Shown: positions 34,781 through 43,663 of the stretch, piece by piece | Layout: each line of letters starts with the position of its first letter | How positions within the stretch are numbered: the first letter of the stretch is position 1 | Source of the DNA: Pectobacterium peruviense | GTDB lineage: Bacteria > Pseudomonadota > Gammaproteobacteria > Enterobacterales > Enterobacteriaceae | Length of the DNA stretch: 64,000 nt | Direction of reading: 5' to 3' | NCBI RefSeq assembly: GCF_002847345.1 | Contig: NZ_LXFV01000025.1 | Span: 62,001-126,000 of the forward strand | Translations under genes and position numbers: made by a program | Notes under the pieces: generated by a model | What the model was told of the DNA's origin: nothing | What the model saw: only the letters and a program-made list of their open reading frames with translations | Database searches by the model: none

Positions 34781-34926
34781 TGCTATAATGCCCCCGAACC
34801 GGGCCAATCCTCGCCCGGTTTTGACCTTCAATAACGATCATAATGTGTTCACTTTTATGTGTTCACCTTTCTGAGGATCGCTGCGTCAATCTCGGCTCAT
34901 GCGAAAACTTACCTAAAGTAAAAACT
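34781..34926 (+). promoter_or_regulatory. Promoter and structured leader of ytfL
   Basis: An extended -10, TGC-TATAAT (34781-34789), is followed at the predicted 5' end by a hairpin: AACCGGGC (34797-34804) with GCCCGGTT (34813-34820). Two direct copies of ATGTGTTCAC follow at 34843-34852 and 34857-34866. The leader is about 130 nt. The hairpin has a short T tail and may instead terminate msrA. No known riboswitch class was recognised. Confidence 0.5.
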
Positions 34927-36252
34927 ATGTTAAACAGTCTATTACTGATTCTTTTTCTTATTGCCATCAGTGCGTTTTTCTCGATGTCAGAGATCTCGCT
35001 GGCGGCGTCTCGTAAAATTAAACTCAAACTGATGGCTGATGAGGGAAATATCAACGCCAATCTAGTGCTCAAGTTGCAGGAAACGCCGGGCATCTTCTTT
35101 ACCGTGATTCAAATTGGCGTCAACGCCGTCGCGATTCTGGCCGGTATCATCGGCGATGCGGCATTTTCCCCTACCTTTTCCATGCTGTTTGAACGATTCA
35201 TGTCACCCGAATCCGCAGATAAAGTCAGTTTCATCTGCTCATTTGTCCTTGTCACTAGCCTGTTCATTCTGTTTGGCGATCTCACCCCGAAACGCATTGG
35301 TATGATTGCGCCGGAAACCGTAGCGGTCCGCATAATCAACCCCATGCGCTTCTGCCTGTTCCTTTTCCGCCCGCTGGTCTGGCTATTTAACGGTCTGGCT
35401 AACGTCATTTTTCGCCTGCTCAAGCTGCCGATGGTGCGTAAGGATGACATCACGTCCGATGACATTTACGCCGTGGTGGAAGCCGGTGCGCTGGCTGGCG
35501 TACTGCGTAAGCAGGAACACGAACTGATCGAGAACGTGTTTGAGCTGGAATCCCGTACCGTGCCGTCTTCCATGACCTCGCGTGAAAGTGTGGTCTACTT
35601 CGATCTGCGCGAGCACGAAGACAGCATTAAGGAAAAAATTGCCCAGCAGCCACACTCCAAGTTTCTGGTTTGCGATGGCACAATTGATCAGATCGTCGGC
35701 TATGTGGACTCCAAAGATCTGCTGATTCGGGTGCTGGGAAACCAGAGCCTGACGTTGAGCAGCGGCGTACAGATTCGCCAGGCGCTGATCGTACCGGATA
35801 CGCTGACACTGTCCGAAGCATTGGAAAGTTTCAAAACGGCGGGCGAAGATTTCGCGGTCATACTGAACGAATACGCACTGATCGTCGGCATCATCACGCT
35901 TAATGATGTGATGACCACCCTGATGGGCGATCTCGTCGGTCAGGGAATGGAAGAGCAGATTGTGGCGCGTGATGAGAATTCATGGCTGGTTGAAGGCGGT
36001 ACGCCAATAGAAGACGTGATGCGGGCGCTGAATATTGATGACTTCCCGCACTCTGGCAACTACGAAACCATCGGCGGATTCATGATGTATACGCTGCGGA
36101 AAATCCCGAAACGTACCGATGCGGTGCGCTTCTCAGGCTATAAGTTTGAGGTGGTGGATATCGACAGCTACAAGATCGATCAGTTGCTGGTGACCCGTCT
36201 GGAAGACCGTCCGATTGTCGCATCAAGCACGAAGGTTGATAGCACAGATTAA
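34927..36252 (+). CDS. ytfL: CNNM/CBS-domain membrane transporter YtfL (PaeA-like)
   Basis: Inner-membrane protein of 441 residues from ATG 34927; the frame is open from 34843 but the earlier segment is not family-like. The DUF21/CNNM domain (~1-190) has several helices beginning LLLILFLIAISAFFSMSEISLAA. Two CBS domains (~200-335) and a C-terminal CorC/HlyC domain (~350-430, GGTPIEDVMRALNIDDFP) follow. Salmonella and E. coli YtfL (PaeA) has been linked to polyamine (cadaverine/putrescine) efflux; that role is transferred by homology. It lies between msrA and ytfK. Confidence 0.92.
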   Translation: MLNSLLLILFLIAISAFFSMSEISLAASRKIKLKLMADEGNINANLVLKLQETPGIFFTVIQIGVNAVAILAGIIGDAAFSPTFSMLFERFMSPESADKVSFICSFVLVTSLFILFGDLTPKRIGMIAPETVAVRIINPMRFCLFLFRPLVWLFNGLANVIFRLLKLPMVRKDDITSDDIYAVVEAGALAGVLRKQEHELIENVFELESRTVPSSMTSRESVVYFDLREHEDSIKEKIAQQPHSKFLVCDGTIDQIVGYVDSKDLLIRVLGNQSLTLSSGVQIRQALIVPDTLTLSEALESFKTAGEDFAVILNEYALIVGIITLNDVMTTLMGDLVGQGMEEQIVARDENSWLVEGGTPIEDVMRALNIDDFPHSGNYETIGGFMMYTLRKIPKRTDAVRFSGYKFEVVDIDSYKIDQLLVTRLEDRPIVASSTKVDSTD

Positions 36253-36285
36253 CGATTAGTCTGGCAAAGCATCATAACAAACCAG

Positions 36286-36311
36286 AACGGCCCGCTATGG
36301 GCCGTTTCTTT
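36286..36311 (+). terminator. Rho-independent terminator after ytfL
   Basis: AACGGCCC (36286-36293) pairs with GGGCCGTT (36299-36306), followed by TCTTT. It lies between convergent ytfL and ytfK. Confidence 0.85.
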
Positions 36312-36316
36312 ATCAC

Positions 36317-36523
36317 TTATCCCATCTCAGCCTGAAGCCGGATGACCTGGCGATTCACTTCTGACATCACCAGAAGATGCTGCTTATCTTGTTTCTTTGG
36401 CAATAGAATTTTGCCGTAGTCGAACTCAAAAGCACCAACCCCTTTTATGTACAGCCGCCCGCGAAACAAAGTTTTCACATATTTAGCGACTTTCAAAGGA
36501 TTGTAACGTTCGAAGATCCTCAT
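36317..36523 (-). CDS. ytfK: DUF1107 family protein YtfK
   Basis: Small protein of 68 residues, nearly collinear with E. coli YtfK ([50 protein letters not shown]). In E. coli YtfK binds SpoT and raises (p)ppGpp during phosphate and fatty-acid starvation, so a stringent-response role is likely here by homology. No signal peptide is present. The upstream region has CTGTAAAA-type repeats that loosely resemble a PHO box. Confidence 0.92.
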   Translation of the reverse strand: MRIFERYNPLKVAKYVKTLFRGRLYIKGVGAFEFDYGKILLPKKQDKQHLLVMSEVNRQVIRLQAEMG

Positions 36524-36871
36524 CGTTTTACTCTCCCGTTTTATTTTTCTACGCTCTCCCTTTCGCCAACATGGTTAAGGTTTTGGAGCGCTAATGAGAT
36601 AACGGATACTGCTAGTTAGTACTGTAAAACGGCATTTAGTTCCCCACTATTCAGTATTCTTAACTGCTTTTACAGATTTTTACAGAACAGTGTTTAAGTA
36701 AACCCCTAGTCATTAGTATAAACCTTCAAAAATAAGGGTTTTGTGCACTCGGGCACAAACCGTTTTATCGCGGAGCAGGACAGACCAGTTTCCTGAATCT
36801 ACGCTTATTCCATAGCCTGACATTTTCCATAATAGACATCGCACCAGGCTCCCCACACTGAAGGACATACC
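36524..36871. other. Divergent ytfK/ytfJ regulatory region
   Basis: About 350 bases with no supported gene. On the minus strand at 36664-36691 CTGTTCTGTAAAAATCTGTAAAAG contains phased CTGTAAA repeats 10 bases apart, near but not equal to the 11-base PHO-box period. A further CTGTAAAA lies near 36632. Confidence 0.4.
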
Positions 36872-37450
36872 ATGATAAAAATACGCCACCTGCTGCTCGC
36901 GCTCTCTATCACTCCCTTATTGGGGCTTATCTCATTCCCAGCTTCAGCCCATACGCTGGTGCTCAACCAATCGGTTCCCCCCATCGGCGTCGCGGATAGA
37001 GGAGAACTTCAGTACCTTAATAATCAGTTTAGTTATAAAAACTGGAACAGCGCGCAATTGCCCGGAAAAGTACGGGTGATACAACACATCGCTGGCCGCA
37101 CCTCGGCAAAAGAGATGAACGATCCCCTCCTCTCCGCGCTGAAGGCCGCTAACCTACCGCATGATTATTACCAAACGACGACAATCGTGAATACTGACGA
37201 TGCCATCATCGGCACCAGCATGTTTGTGCGCAGTAGCCTTGAGGACAACAAGAAAGCCTTTCCGTGGTCACAATTTATTGTCGATAGTAACGGCAACGTG
37301 CACAAAGCCTGGCAGCTACAGCCGCAAAGCTCCGCTATCGCGGTGCTGGATAAACAAGGGAAAATCCGTTTCGTGAAAGACGGTGCGTTGAGCGGACAAG
37401 AAGTGCAGCAGGTGATGTCCCTGCTGCGTCAGTTGCTGGAAGAGAAATAA
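36872..37450 (+). CDS. ytfJ: YtfJ family periplasmic protein
   Basis: Protein of 192 residues with a signal peptide (1-26, cleavage after ASA) and a thioredoxin-like YtfJ domain: VRVIQHIAGRTSAKEMNDPL, TTTIVNTDDAIIGTSMFVRSS and WSQFIVDSNGNV. No CxxC motif is visible, so classical thiol-disulfide exchange is unlikely. Function is unknown. It converges on cysQ with only four bases between stop codons. Confidence 0.9.
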   Translation: MIKIRHLLLALSITPLLGLISFPASAHTLVLNQSVPPIGVADRGELQYLNNQFSYKNWNSAQLPGKVRVIQHIAGRTSAKEMNDPLLSALKAANLPHDYYQTTTIVNTDDAIIGTSMFVRSSLEDNKKAFPWSQFIVDSNGNVHKAWQLQPQSSAIAVLDKQGKIRFVKDGALSGQEVQQVMSLLRQLLEEK

Positions 37451-37454
37451 CGGG

Positions 37455-38195
37455 CTAGAACAGGGAAACGCGAAAACCGGGGTTGAGGAAAGATTCACGC
37501 GGCGTATAAGACAGCGGCTGCCCCTGCCAATCGTGAATCTGCGCCCCGGCGGCTACCGCTACCGCATGGCCTGCCGCCGTATCCCAAATGTTAGTCGGCC
37601 CGAAGCGTGGATAAAGCTGCGCGTCGCCTTCCGCCACCAGACAAAATTTTAGCGATGACCCAATCGCCACCGTCTGGTGCTCACCTAACTGGCTAAGATA
37701 ATCTTTTAGTTCACTGTCAGCATGAGAGCGGCTGACCACCACTAGCGGCGGATGCGCCTGCTTCACCCAAATTTGCCGACGCTGACCGTTCTCTTCTTTC
37801 CAGGCTTTGCCGTCCGCCGCGGAATACATCACGCCCGTGACTGGCACATAAACCACGCCCAGCACGGCTTGGCCGTTTTCGATCAGCGCAATATTGACCG
37901 TAAATTCGCCGTTGCGGTTGAGGAACTCTTTAGTACCATCCAGCGGATCGACCAGCCAATAGCGCTGCCAGTGCCGACGGACTTCCCACTCAGGCGGATC
38001 CTCTTCTGACAGCAAAGGAATATCAGGAAACGCCGCCGCCAGCCCGTCCTTAATGACCCGATGCGCCGCAAGATCGGCGGCAGTCACTGGCGAATCGTCT
38101 TTCTTGTGCGCGACATCTACGGGATGCTGCCCGTCGTAAACCTGCATAATGGCAGCACCGGCATCACGGGCCAGTTGGCAAATAGGTTCTAGCAT
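37455..38195 (-). CDS. cysQ: 3'(2'),5'-bisphosphate nucleotidase
   Basis: Hydrolyses adenosine 3',5'-bisphosphate (PAP) to AMP, preventing inhibition of sulfate assimilation and of exoribonucleases; Mg-dependent and lithium-sensitive family. The 246 residues show the inositol-monophosphatase motifs: LLSEEDPP near 60, [25 protein letters not shown] near 80-105 and [14 protein letters not shown] near 205. The order cysQ beside cpdB, divergent, is as in E. coli. Confidence 0.95.
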   Translation of the reverse strand: MLEPICQLARDAGAAIMQVYDGQHPVDVAHKKDDSPVTAADLAAHRVIKDGLAAAFPDIPLLSEEDPPEWEVRRHWQRYWLVDPLDGTKEFLNRNGEFTVNIALIENGQAVLGVVYVPVTGVMYSAADGKAWKEENGQRRQIWVKQAHPPLVVVSRSHADSELKDYLSQLGEHQTVAIGSSLKFCLVAEGDAQLYPRFGPTNIWDTAAGHAVAVAAGAQIHDWQGQPLSYTPRESFLNPGFRVSLF

Positions 38196-38398
38196 GATCT
38201 ACCTCGTCGTTATCGGTTGCGCGTAACGCAGACTTCATCTCTGTCATTCATTATACATCTGTGAGGCAATCTACGATTATCGCCATTACTGATGTCATCC
38301 TCAGAATTTAGAGACGATAATCACTTTAACTTCATCATGATATGAAAGACACCCCGATCGCCTCACGCGTCGACAATCACCGCACAAGGAGTTACGCA

Positions 38399-40351
38399 AT
38401 GAAGCATTCACTGGCACTCAGCCTGCTTGCTACGCTGGTCGCCACGACCGTTCATGCCGCCACCGTTGATTTACGGGTATTAGAAACCACCGATCTGCAC
38501 AGCAATATGATGGATTTCGATTACTACAAGGATACGCCAACCGATAAATTTGGGCTGGTGCGCACCGCTAGCCTGATTCACGCTGCACGCGAACAGGCGA
38601 CCAACAGCGTGCTGGTAGATAATGGCGACCTCATTCAGGGCAGCCCGTTAGGCGACTACATGGCGGCGAAGGGGCTGAAGGCTGGCGATGTACACCCGGT
38701 TTATCAAGCGATGAACACGCTGGATTATTCCGTTGGTAATATCGGTAACCACGAATTCAACTATGGCTTGGACTATCTGCACAAGGCGCTGTCAGGTGCG
38801 AAATTCCCTTATGTGAACGCCAATGTGCTGGATGCCAAAACGGGTAAACCACTGTTTACGCCTTACCACATTGAGAACAAGTCAGTTAAAGATCGCGATG
38901 GTAAGCAGCATACCCTGCGCATCGGCTATATTGGCTTCGTCCCGCCGCAGGTCATGGTATGGGATAAGGCCAATCTGACAGGAAAGGTCACCGTGGAAGA
39001 CATCACGGAAAGTGCCAAAAAATGGGTGCCAGAAATGCGTAAGCAAGGTGCCGATCTGGTGATTGTTATCCCTCACTCCGGACTCTCCGCCGAACCGTAT
39101 AAAGCCATGGCGGAAAACTCCGTTTACTACCTCAGCCAAATTCCTGGGGTTGATGCCATCATGTTTGGCCATGCTCACGCGGTTTTCCCCAGCAATGACT
39201 TTGCCAACATCAAAGGCGCGGATATCAAACAGGGAACGCTTAACGGCGTGCCTGCCGTAATGCCGGGACAGTGGGGTGACCATCTCGGTGTCGTCGATTT
39301 CACATTGAATAACGACAGCGGCACATGGAAGGTGGAAAATGCGAAAGCAGAAGCCAGACCGATCTATGACAAAGCACAGAAGAAATCGCTGGCGGCGGAA
39401 GACGACAAGCTGGTGAAAGTACTTTCCGATGCGCATAAGGACACGCGCGAGTTCGTCAGCAAGCCCATCGGCAAATCCGCGGACAACATGTACAGCTATC
39501 TTTCGCTGATTCAGGACGATCCAACCGTGCAGATCGTCAACAATGCTCAGCGCGCCTATGTAGAACACTTTATTCAGGGCGATCCCGATCTGGCCGACCT
39601 GCCAGTGCTCTCCGCCGCCGCACCGTTTAAAGCCGGTGGACGTAAAAACGATCCGGCCAGCTATGTCGAAGTAGAAAAGGGCCAGCTCACTTTCCGTAAC
39701 GCCGCCGATTTGTATCTCTACCCGAATACGCTGGTGGTGGTGAAAGTCAACGGACAGCAGGTGCAGGAGTGGCTGGAGTGCTCTGCGGGTCAGTTCAAAC
39801 AAATCGATACGAGCAAGCGTGACCCACAATCCCTGCTCAACTGGGATGGCTTCCGCACCTATAACTTCGACGTGATCGATGGCGTCAATTATCAGATTGA
39901 TGTCACGCAACCTGCCCGCTATGACAGCGAGTGCGCGTTAATCAACGATAAATCGCACCGTATCAAAGCGCTGACGTTTAACGGCAAGCCGATCGATCCC
40001 AAAGCAACCTTCCTGATCGCCACCAATAATTATCGCGCCTACGGCGAGAAATTTGCCGGTACGGGTGAAAAGTATGTGGCCTTTGCATCGCCGGATGAAA
40101 ACCGTTCCGTGCTGGCGGCCTACATCAGTGCGGAAACGCAAAAGGCGGGAGAAGTGAAGCCACAGGCGGATAACAACTGGCGTCTGGCGCCTATCGTCAG
40201 CGATACACCACTGGATATCCGTTTTGAAACATCGCCGTCAGAGAAAGCTACCGCGTTTATCAAAGAGAAAGCACAGTACCCGATGACGTCCGTCGGTAAT
40301 GATGAAACGGGTTTTGCGGTTTACCGCCTCGACCTGCAACACGCTAAATAA
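38399..40351 (+). CDS. cpdB: 2',3'-cyclic-nucleotide 2'-phosphodiesterase / 3'-nucleotidase
   Basis: Periplasmic enzyme that opens 2',3'-cyclic nucleotides and removes 3'-phosphate, salvaging RNA-derived nucleotides. The protein is 650 residues from ATG 38399, which follows AAGGAG. An in-frame ATG at 38342 would bury the signal peptide (1-19, cleavage after VHA). The N-terminal metallophosphatase domain has [22 protein letters not shown] and GNHEFNYG. The C-terminal 5'-nucleotidase domain has [16 protein letters not shown] and NNYRAYG. It is complete. Confidence 0.95.
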   Translation: MKHSLALSLLATLVATTVHAATVDLRVLETTDLHSNMMDFDYYKDTPTDKFGLVRTASLIHAAREQATNSVLVDNGDLIQGSPLGDYMAAKGLKAGDVHPVYQAMNTLDYSVGNIGNHEFNYGLDYLHKALSGAKFPYVNANVLDAKTGKPLFTPYHIENKSVKDRDGKQHTLRIGYIGFVPPQVMVWDKANLTGKVTVEDITESAKKWVPEMRKQGADLVIVIPHSGLSAEPYKAMAENSVYYLSQIPGVDAIMFGHAHAVFPSNDFANIKGADIKQGTLNGVPAVMPGQWGDHLGVVDFTLNNDSGTWKVENAKAEARPIYDKAQKKSLAAEDDKLVKVLSDAHKDTREFVSKPIGKSADNMYSYLSLIQDDPTVQIVNNAQRAYVEHFIQGDPDLADLPVLSAAAPFKAGGRKNDPASYVEVEKGQLTFRNAADLYLYPNTLVVVKVNGQQVQEWLECSAGQFKQIDTSKRDPQSLLNWDGFRTYNFDVIDGVNYQIDVTQPARYDSECALINDKSHRIKALTFNGKPIDPKATFLIATNNYRAYGEKFAGTGEKYVAFASPDENRSVLAAYISAETQKAGEVKPQADNNWRLAPIVSDTPLDIRFETSPSEKATAFIKEKAQYPMTSVGNDETGFAVYRLDLQHAK

Positions 40352-40370
40352 GCGCTTAACGCCTATTATG

Positions 40371-40399
40371 CTCAGGCTCCTGCTTCGGCGGGAGCCTGA
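40371..40399 (+). terminator. Terminator-like hairpin after cpdB
   Basis: CAGGCTCC (40373-40380) pairs with GGAGCCTG (40391-40398) around a CTTCGG-like loop. No T-run follows. Confidence 0.5.
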
Positions 40400-40543
40400 A
40401 CGATCGGTTATTCAAACCAGAATATCCTCCATTTTCACTCCAGTATCATACTGTTACAGAGTAATAAAACAGGGGTGATCTCTTCTCGGTGTACAGTAGG
40501 TTATCTACATACCGATACAACAGAGAAAAAACGAGGATTTTTT

Positions 40544-41098
40544 ATGTCAAAGGCAGTCGTTATTTATCATTCAGGTTATGGTCACACGCAACGTTTGGCT
40601 GCTGCCGTCGCAGAGGGTGCCAATGCCGAGCTCATCGCGATTGATGCAGAAGGGAATATCAGCGACGCCGAGTGGGAGAAACTCAACGCTGCCGATGCCA
40701 TTATTTTCGGTACGCCAACCTATATGGGCGGCCCAACCTGGCAGTTCAAGAAATTTGCAGATGCCAGCTCTAAAGCCTGGTTCTCACGCACCTGGAGCAA
40801 CAAAGTGTTTGGCGGTTTTACTAACAGCGCCAGCCTGAACGGAGACAAACAGGTCACGCTGATTTATCTGCAAACGCTGGCTTCACAGCACGGTGGGATT
40901 TGGGTCAGCCTGAACCAGTTGCCGTCCAACGCCAAAGCGGCGAAACGCGACGATCTGAATAACCTGGGTGGCTCAGTAGGCCTGCTGGCGCAGACACCTT
41001 CCGACGCCAGCGCAGATGAAGTGGTCGCTGGCGATCTGGCGACCGGTAAGCTGTATGGTCAGCGCATCGCTGATATCGCAGCGAAACTGGCAAACTAG
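40544..41098 (+). CDS. Flavodoxin-family NAD(P)H:quinone oxidoreductase-like protein (WrbA-related)
   Basis: Cytosolic flavodoxin-fold protein of 184 residues. It has the FMN phosphate-binding loop IYHSGYGHTQRLA at 6-18, DAIIFGTPTYMGGPTWQFK at ~50-68 and an FGGFTNSASLNG segment near residue 90. Related proteins reduce quinones or other electrophiles with NAD(P)H; the substrate here is unknown. It differs enough from E. coli WrbA that I give no symbol. The start at 40544 follows ACGAGG; the upstream open frame from 40475 is not family-like. It is an accessory gene in the cpdB-ytfE interval. Confidence 0.85.
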   Translation: MSKAVVIYHSGYGHTQRLAAAVAEGANAELIAIDAEGNISDAEWEKLNAADAIIFGTPTYMGGPTWQFKKFADASSKAWFSRTWSNKVFGGFTNSASLNGDKQVTLIYLQTLASQHGGIWVSLNQLPSNAKAAKRDDLNNLGGSVGLLAQTPSDASADEVVAGDLATGKLYGQRIADIAAKLAN

Positions 41099-41135
41099 TC
41101 AAAAAACACAGACTACACATCATTTCTCGATCGAC

Positions 41136-41164
41136 AAGCGCCGCTCTTTCGCGGCGCTTTTTTT
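41136..41164. terminator. Bidirectional terminator
   Basis: AAGCGCCGC and GCGGCGCTT form a stem with a TCTTTC loop and a T7 tail, between the convergent flavodoxin-like and DUF2502 genes. Confidence 0.92.
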
Positions 41165-41170
41165 ATCTAA

Positions 41171-41593
41171 CTAGTCGCGGAACGAACCCCGTCCATTGCG
41201 GTAGTAGCCATTTCCTCGCTCATGTCCACGTCCGTCCCAATCGCCTCGACGCGGGCCGCGTTCCTCAACATAACGCGGCGGAGCAAAACGACGATTGTCA
41301 TAATCGCGTCTATCACGCTGACTCTCACGCCACCAGCGGGCATCACGCCAGCGCCAGCCATCCCAATAGTAACCGTGACGATTACGTTCACCACGATTGT
41401 AACCCCGGTGCTCCTGCCACCAGCGCTCGCTGCGCCAGTCGTAGCCATCCCAGTAATTACCTCGTCTGTCACGCTCGCCGATATTCAACGTAACGCCGGG
41501 CATCAGATCGATGCTGGCACCCTTCGCCTCTGGCGCTGGCATAACCGCAAACATTCCCACAAACAGGGCACTGATGACGAGTGGCTTAAACAT
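41171..41593 (-). CDS. DUF2502 (YpeC-like) secreted protein
   Basis: Protein of 140 residues with a signal peptide (1-25, cleavage near AKG/AS), then DLMPGVTLNIGERD. Two tandem copies of an aromatic/basic repeat follow: RRGNYWDGYDWRSERWWQEH and RHGYYWDGWRWRDARWWRES. The C-terminal half is Arg/Gly/Asp-rich and low-complexity. It resembles the E. coli YpeC family, periplasmic and of unknown role. The Trp- and Arg-rich repeats suggest ligand or polyanion binding, which is inference only. Perfect short palindromes lie 47-90 bases upstream. Confidence 0.8.
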   Translation of the reverse strand: MFKPLVISALFVGMFAVMPAPEAKGASIDLMPGVTLNIGERDRRGNYWDGYDWRSERWWQEHRGYNRGERNRHGYYWDGWRWRDARWWRESQRDRRDYDNRRFAPPRYVEERGPRRGDWDGRGHERGNGYYRNGRGSFRD

Positions 41594-41893
41594 AGGGTAA
41601 CTCCTTGCTCACCGCGACTGCGGCCTGGCAAAGATATACGGGGAATTCCCCTGCGCCACTATCAGATAAATGCGCATTTTCCTGATTTTACCGTTCTTAA
41701 CGTTTCGCTAACGCTAATGCACGCTATTCATCAGCACCCTATTTATTCATTAATAAATTTAATACCCAAAAGCCCCCATAAGTACGAATACATGCAGATT
41801 TAAGGATTAACCATAGGGAATAAATATTAGAAATATTCACCTTAGCGCTAATACTTAATATCAGAATATCCATCATGCACAGAGGGAATAGCC
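41594..41893. other. Divergent DUF2502/ipdC regulatory region
   Basis: 300 bases with no supported gene. It contains perfect palindromes GGGGAATTCCCC (41640-41651) and AAATGCGCATTT (41668-41679), the second inside a looser TCAG-N16-CTGA frame. I looked for a TyrR box (TGTAAA-N6-TTTACA), known upstream of some ipdC genes, and did not find one. Confidence 0.4.
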
Positions 41894-43561
41894 ATGAGCG
41901 AACACTATACGGTAGGTGATTATTTACTGGATCGCCTGACACAGATCGGTATTCAGCATATCTTCGGCGTACCGGGTGATTACAACCTGCATTTTCTCGA
42001 TCATGTCATCAGAAACCCAGATATTACCTGGGTAGGCTGCGCGAACGAGTTAAACGCGGCTTACGCTGCCGATGGCTATGCACGATGTCGCCCGGCAGCG
42101 GCGCTGCTCACCACCTTCGGTGTCGGTGAACTCAGCGCGATTAATGGCATTGCAGGCAGCTACGCAGAATACCTACCTGTTATCCATATTGCCGCCGCGC
42201 CCTGTCTCGCTTCACAGCGTAATGGCGAATTGCTCCATCACACATTAGGAGACGGTGACTTTAGCCACTTTTCCCGTATGGCGGCAGAAGTCACCGTTGC
42301 CCAAGCCAGCCTCACCGTTGAGAACGCAACCGCAGAGATCGACAGAGTGATTGGTGAAGCCCTCGCTCAGCAGAAACCGGTATACCTGTTTCTGCCGGTG
42401 GACGTGGCAGCGGCACCTGTCAGCGCACGACCCTATCCGCTCATTATTCCTGAACCATTACGCTCTGATGATTCGCTAAACGCCTTTACCGCCGCAGCCA
42501 CCGATATGCTGAGCAAGGCAAAATCAGTCTCGTTGCTGGCAGACTTTTTGGCTCAACGCTTTAACGTCGCGGGACAAATCCAACGTTGGCTTGATAAAAC
42601 ACCGCTTCCCCACGCCACTTTGCTGATGGGAAAAGGCACGCTAAACGAACAGCACCGCAGCTTTACCGGGACTTATTCAGGCGGCGGCAGTCATGAAGCG
42701 ATCCGAGCACATATCGAAGATGCGGATGTCATTATCAGCATCGGCGTACGCTATACCGATACGATTACCACCGGTTTTAGCCATCAGATCGCTATCGAAA
42801 AAAATATCGATATTCAGCCAACGTTGGCTCGCGTAGGGAATCAGGTTTTCCCCTCCGTTCCGATGTCAGACGCTATCGCCGCGCTGGAAAAAATCACCGA
42901 GACACTCGCGGCCCGTTGGGATTATCGCACCATTACGCCTCCAGCTTTACCGCAATCGGAACACAGAAGTGCACTCAGCCAGCGCGAATTTTGGCAACAG
43001 ATGCAGCGCTTCCTCCGCCCTGACGATATCCTCGTGACCGATCAAGGGACTTCCTGTTTTGGTGCCGCCACACTCCGGTTACCAGCGGGCTGTCATTTCA
43101 TCGTCCAACCGCTGTGGGGGTCGATAGGCTATTCTTTGCCAGCCGCATTCGGCGCACAGATTGCCGAACCGGAAAGACGCGTGGTTCTGTTGATCGGCGA
43201 TGGTTCGCTTCAGCTCACCGTACAGGAGCTGGGTTCTATCATTCGGGATCGATTGAATATGGTCATTGTGGTGCTGAATAACGAAGGCTATACCGTCGAA
43301 CGCGCTATTCACGGCCCGGAACAACGCTATAACGATATTGCAGCCTGGAACTGGACACAGCTTCCCGCTGCGCTGGGCGCGAATGAAAACGAGATACTCT
43401 GCGAACAGGTGCGTTCACCCGTCGCACTCGCTCAGGTACTTGAGCAAGTGAACGCGGAATCTCGCTTATCGCTCATTGAGGTGGTATTGCCGAGAATGGA
43501 TATTCCAGCGCTCTTACAGACCATCACCCAATCGCTTGAGACTCGCAATACCGTGCAGTAA
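41894..43561 (+). CDS. ipdC: Thiamine-diphosphate-dependent indolepyruvate (alpha-keto acid) decarboxylase
   Basis: Decarboxylates indole-3-pyruvate to indole-3-acetaldehyde in auxin synthesis, or other aromatic or aliphatic 2-keto acids. The 555 residues align along the whole length with Enterobacter IpdC. The ThDP-activating Glu lies in GCANELNAAYAADGYARC near residue 50 and the paired His in LLHHTLGDG near residue 115. The ThDP/Mg motif starts at LIGDGSLQLTVQELGS and ends VLNNEGYTVERAIHG. Substrate range cannot be read from sequence, so phenylpyruvate or pyruvate decarboxylase activity remains possible. It is an accessory gene between cpdB and ytfE. Confidence 0.88.
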   Translation: MSEHYTVGDYLLDRLTQIGIQHIFGVPGDYNLHFLDHVIRNPDITWVGCANELNAAYAADGYARCRPAAALLTTFGVGELSAINGIAGSYAEYLPVIHIAAAPCLASQRNGELLHHTLGDGDFSHFSRMAAEVTVAQASLTVENATAEIDRVIGEALAQQKPVYLFLPVDVAAAPVSARPYPLIIPEPLRSDDSLNAFTAAATDMLSKAKSVSLLADFLAQRFNVAGQIQRWLDKTPLPHATLLMGKGTLNEQHRSFTGTYSGGGSHEAIRAHIEDADVIISIGVRYTDTITTGFSHQIAIEKNIDIQPTLARVGNQVFPSVPMSDAIAALEKITETLAARWDYRTITPPALPQSEHRSALSQREFWQQMQRFLRPDDILVTDQGTSCFGAATLRLPAGCHFIVQPLWGSIGYSLPAAFGAQIAEPERRVVLLIGDGSLQLTVQELGSIIRDRLNMVIVVLNNEGYTVERAIHGPEQRYNDIAAWNWTQLPAALGANENEILCEQVRSPVALAQVLEQVNAESRLSLIEVVLPRMDIPALLQTITQSLETRNTVQ

Positions 43562-43611
43562 TTCAGCATGCCTTTTACCGCCTACCTCGTAAGCGGTATA
43601 TTCAACGCCAA

Positions 43612-43634
43612 AAGATGCATTTAAAATGCACTTT
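43612..43634. promoter_or_regulatory. NsrR operator upstream of ytfE
   Basis: The 23-bp site has half-sites AAGATGCATTT and AAATGCACTTT around a central A. This matches the gammaproteobacterial NsrR consensus palindrome with one or two departures in the right half. It ends 29 bases before the ytfE start, well placed to block transcription until nitric oxide damages the NsrR iron-sulfur cluster. Confidence 0.85.
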
Positions 43635-43663
43635 ATAAATTGCATTCGTTGAGAGGCATCATC

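Noticed and set aside
38882-39910. 342-codon open frame on the minus strand inside cpdB
   Set aside because: Antisense shadow of a complete, well-recognised cpdB; the product shows no family features.
41222-41803. 193-codon Thr/Val/Pro-rich frame opposite the DUF2502 gene
   Set aside because: Composition reflects the repetitive Arg/Trp codons of the real gene on the other strand.
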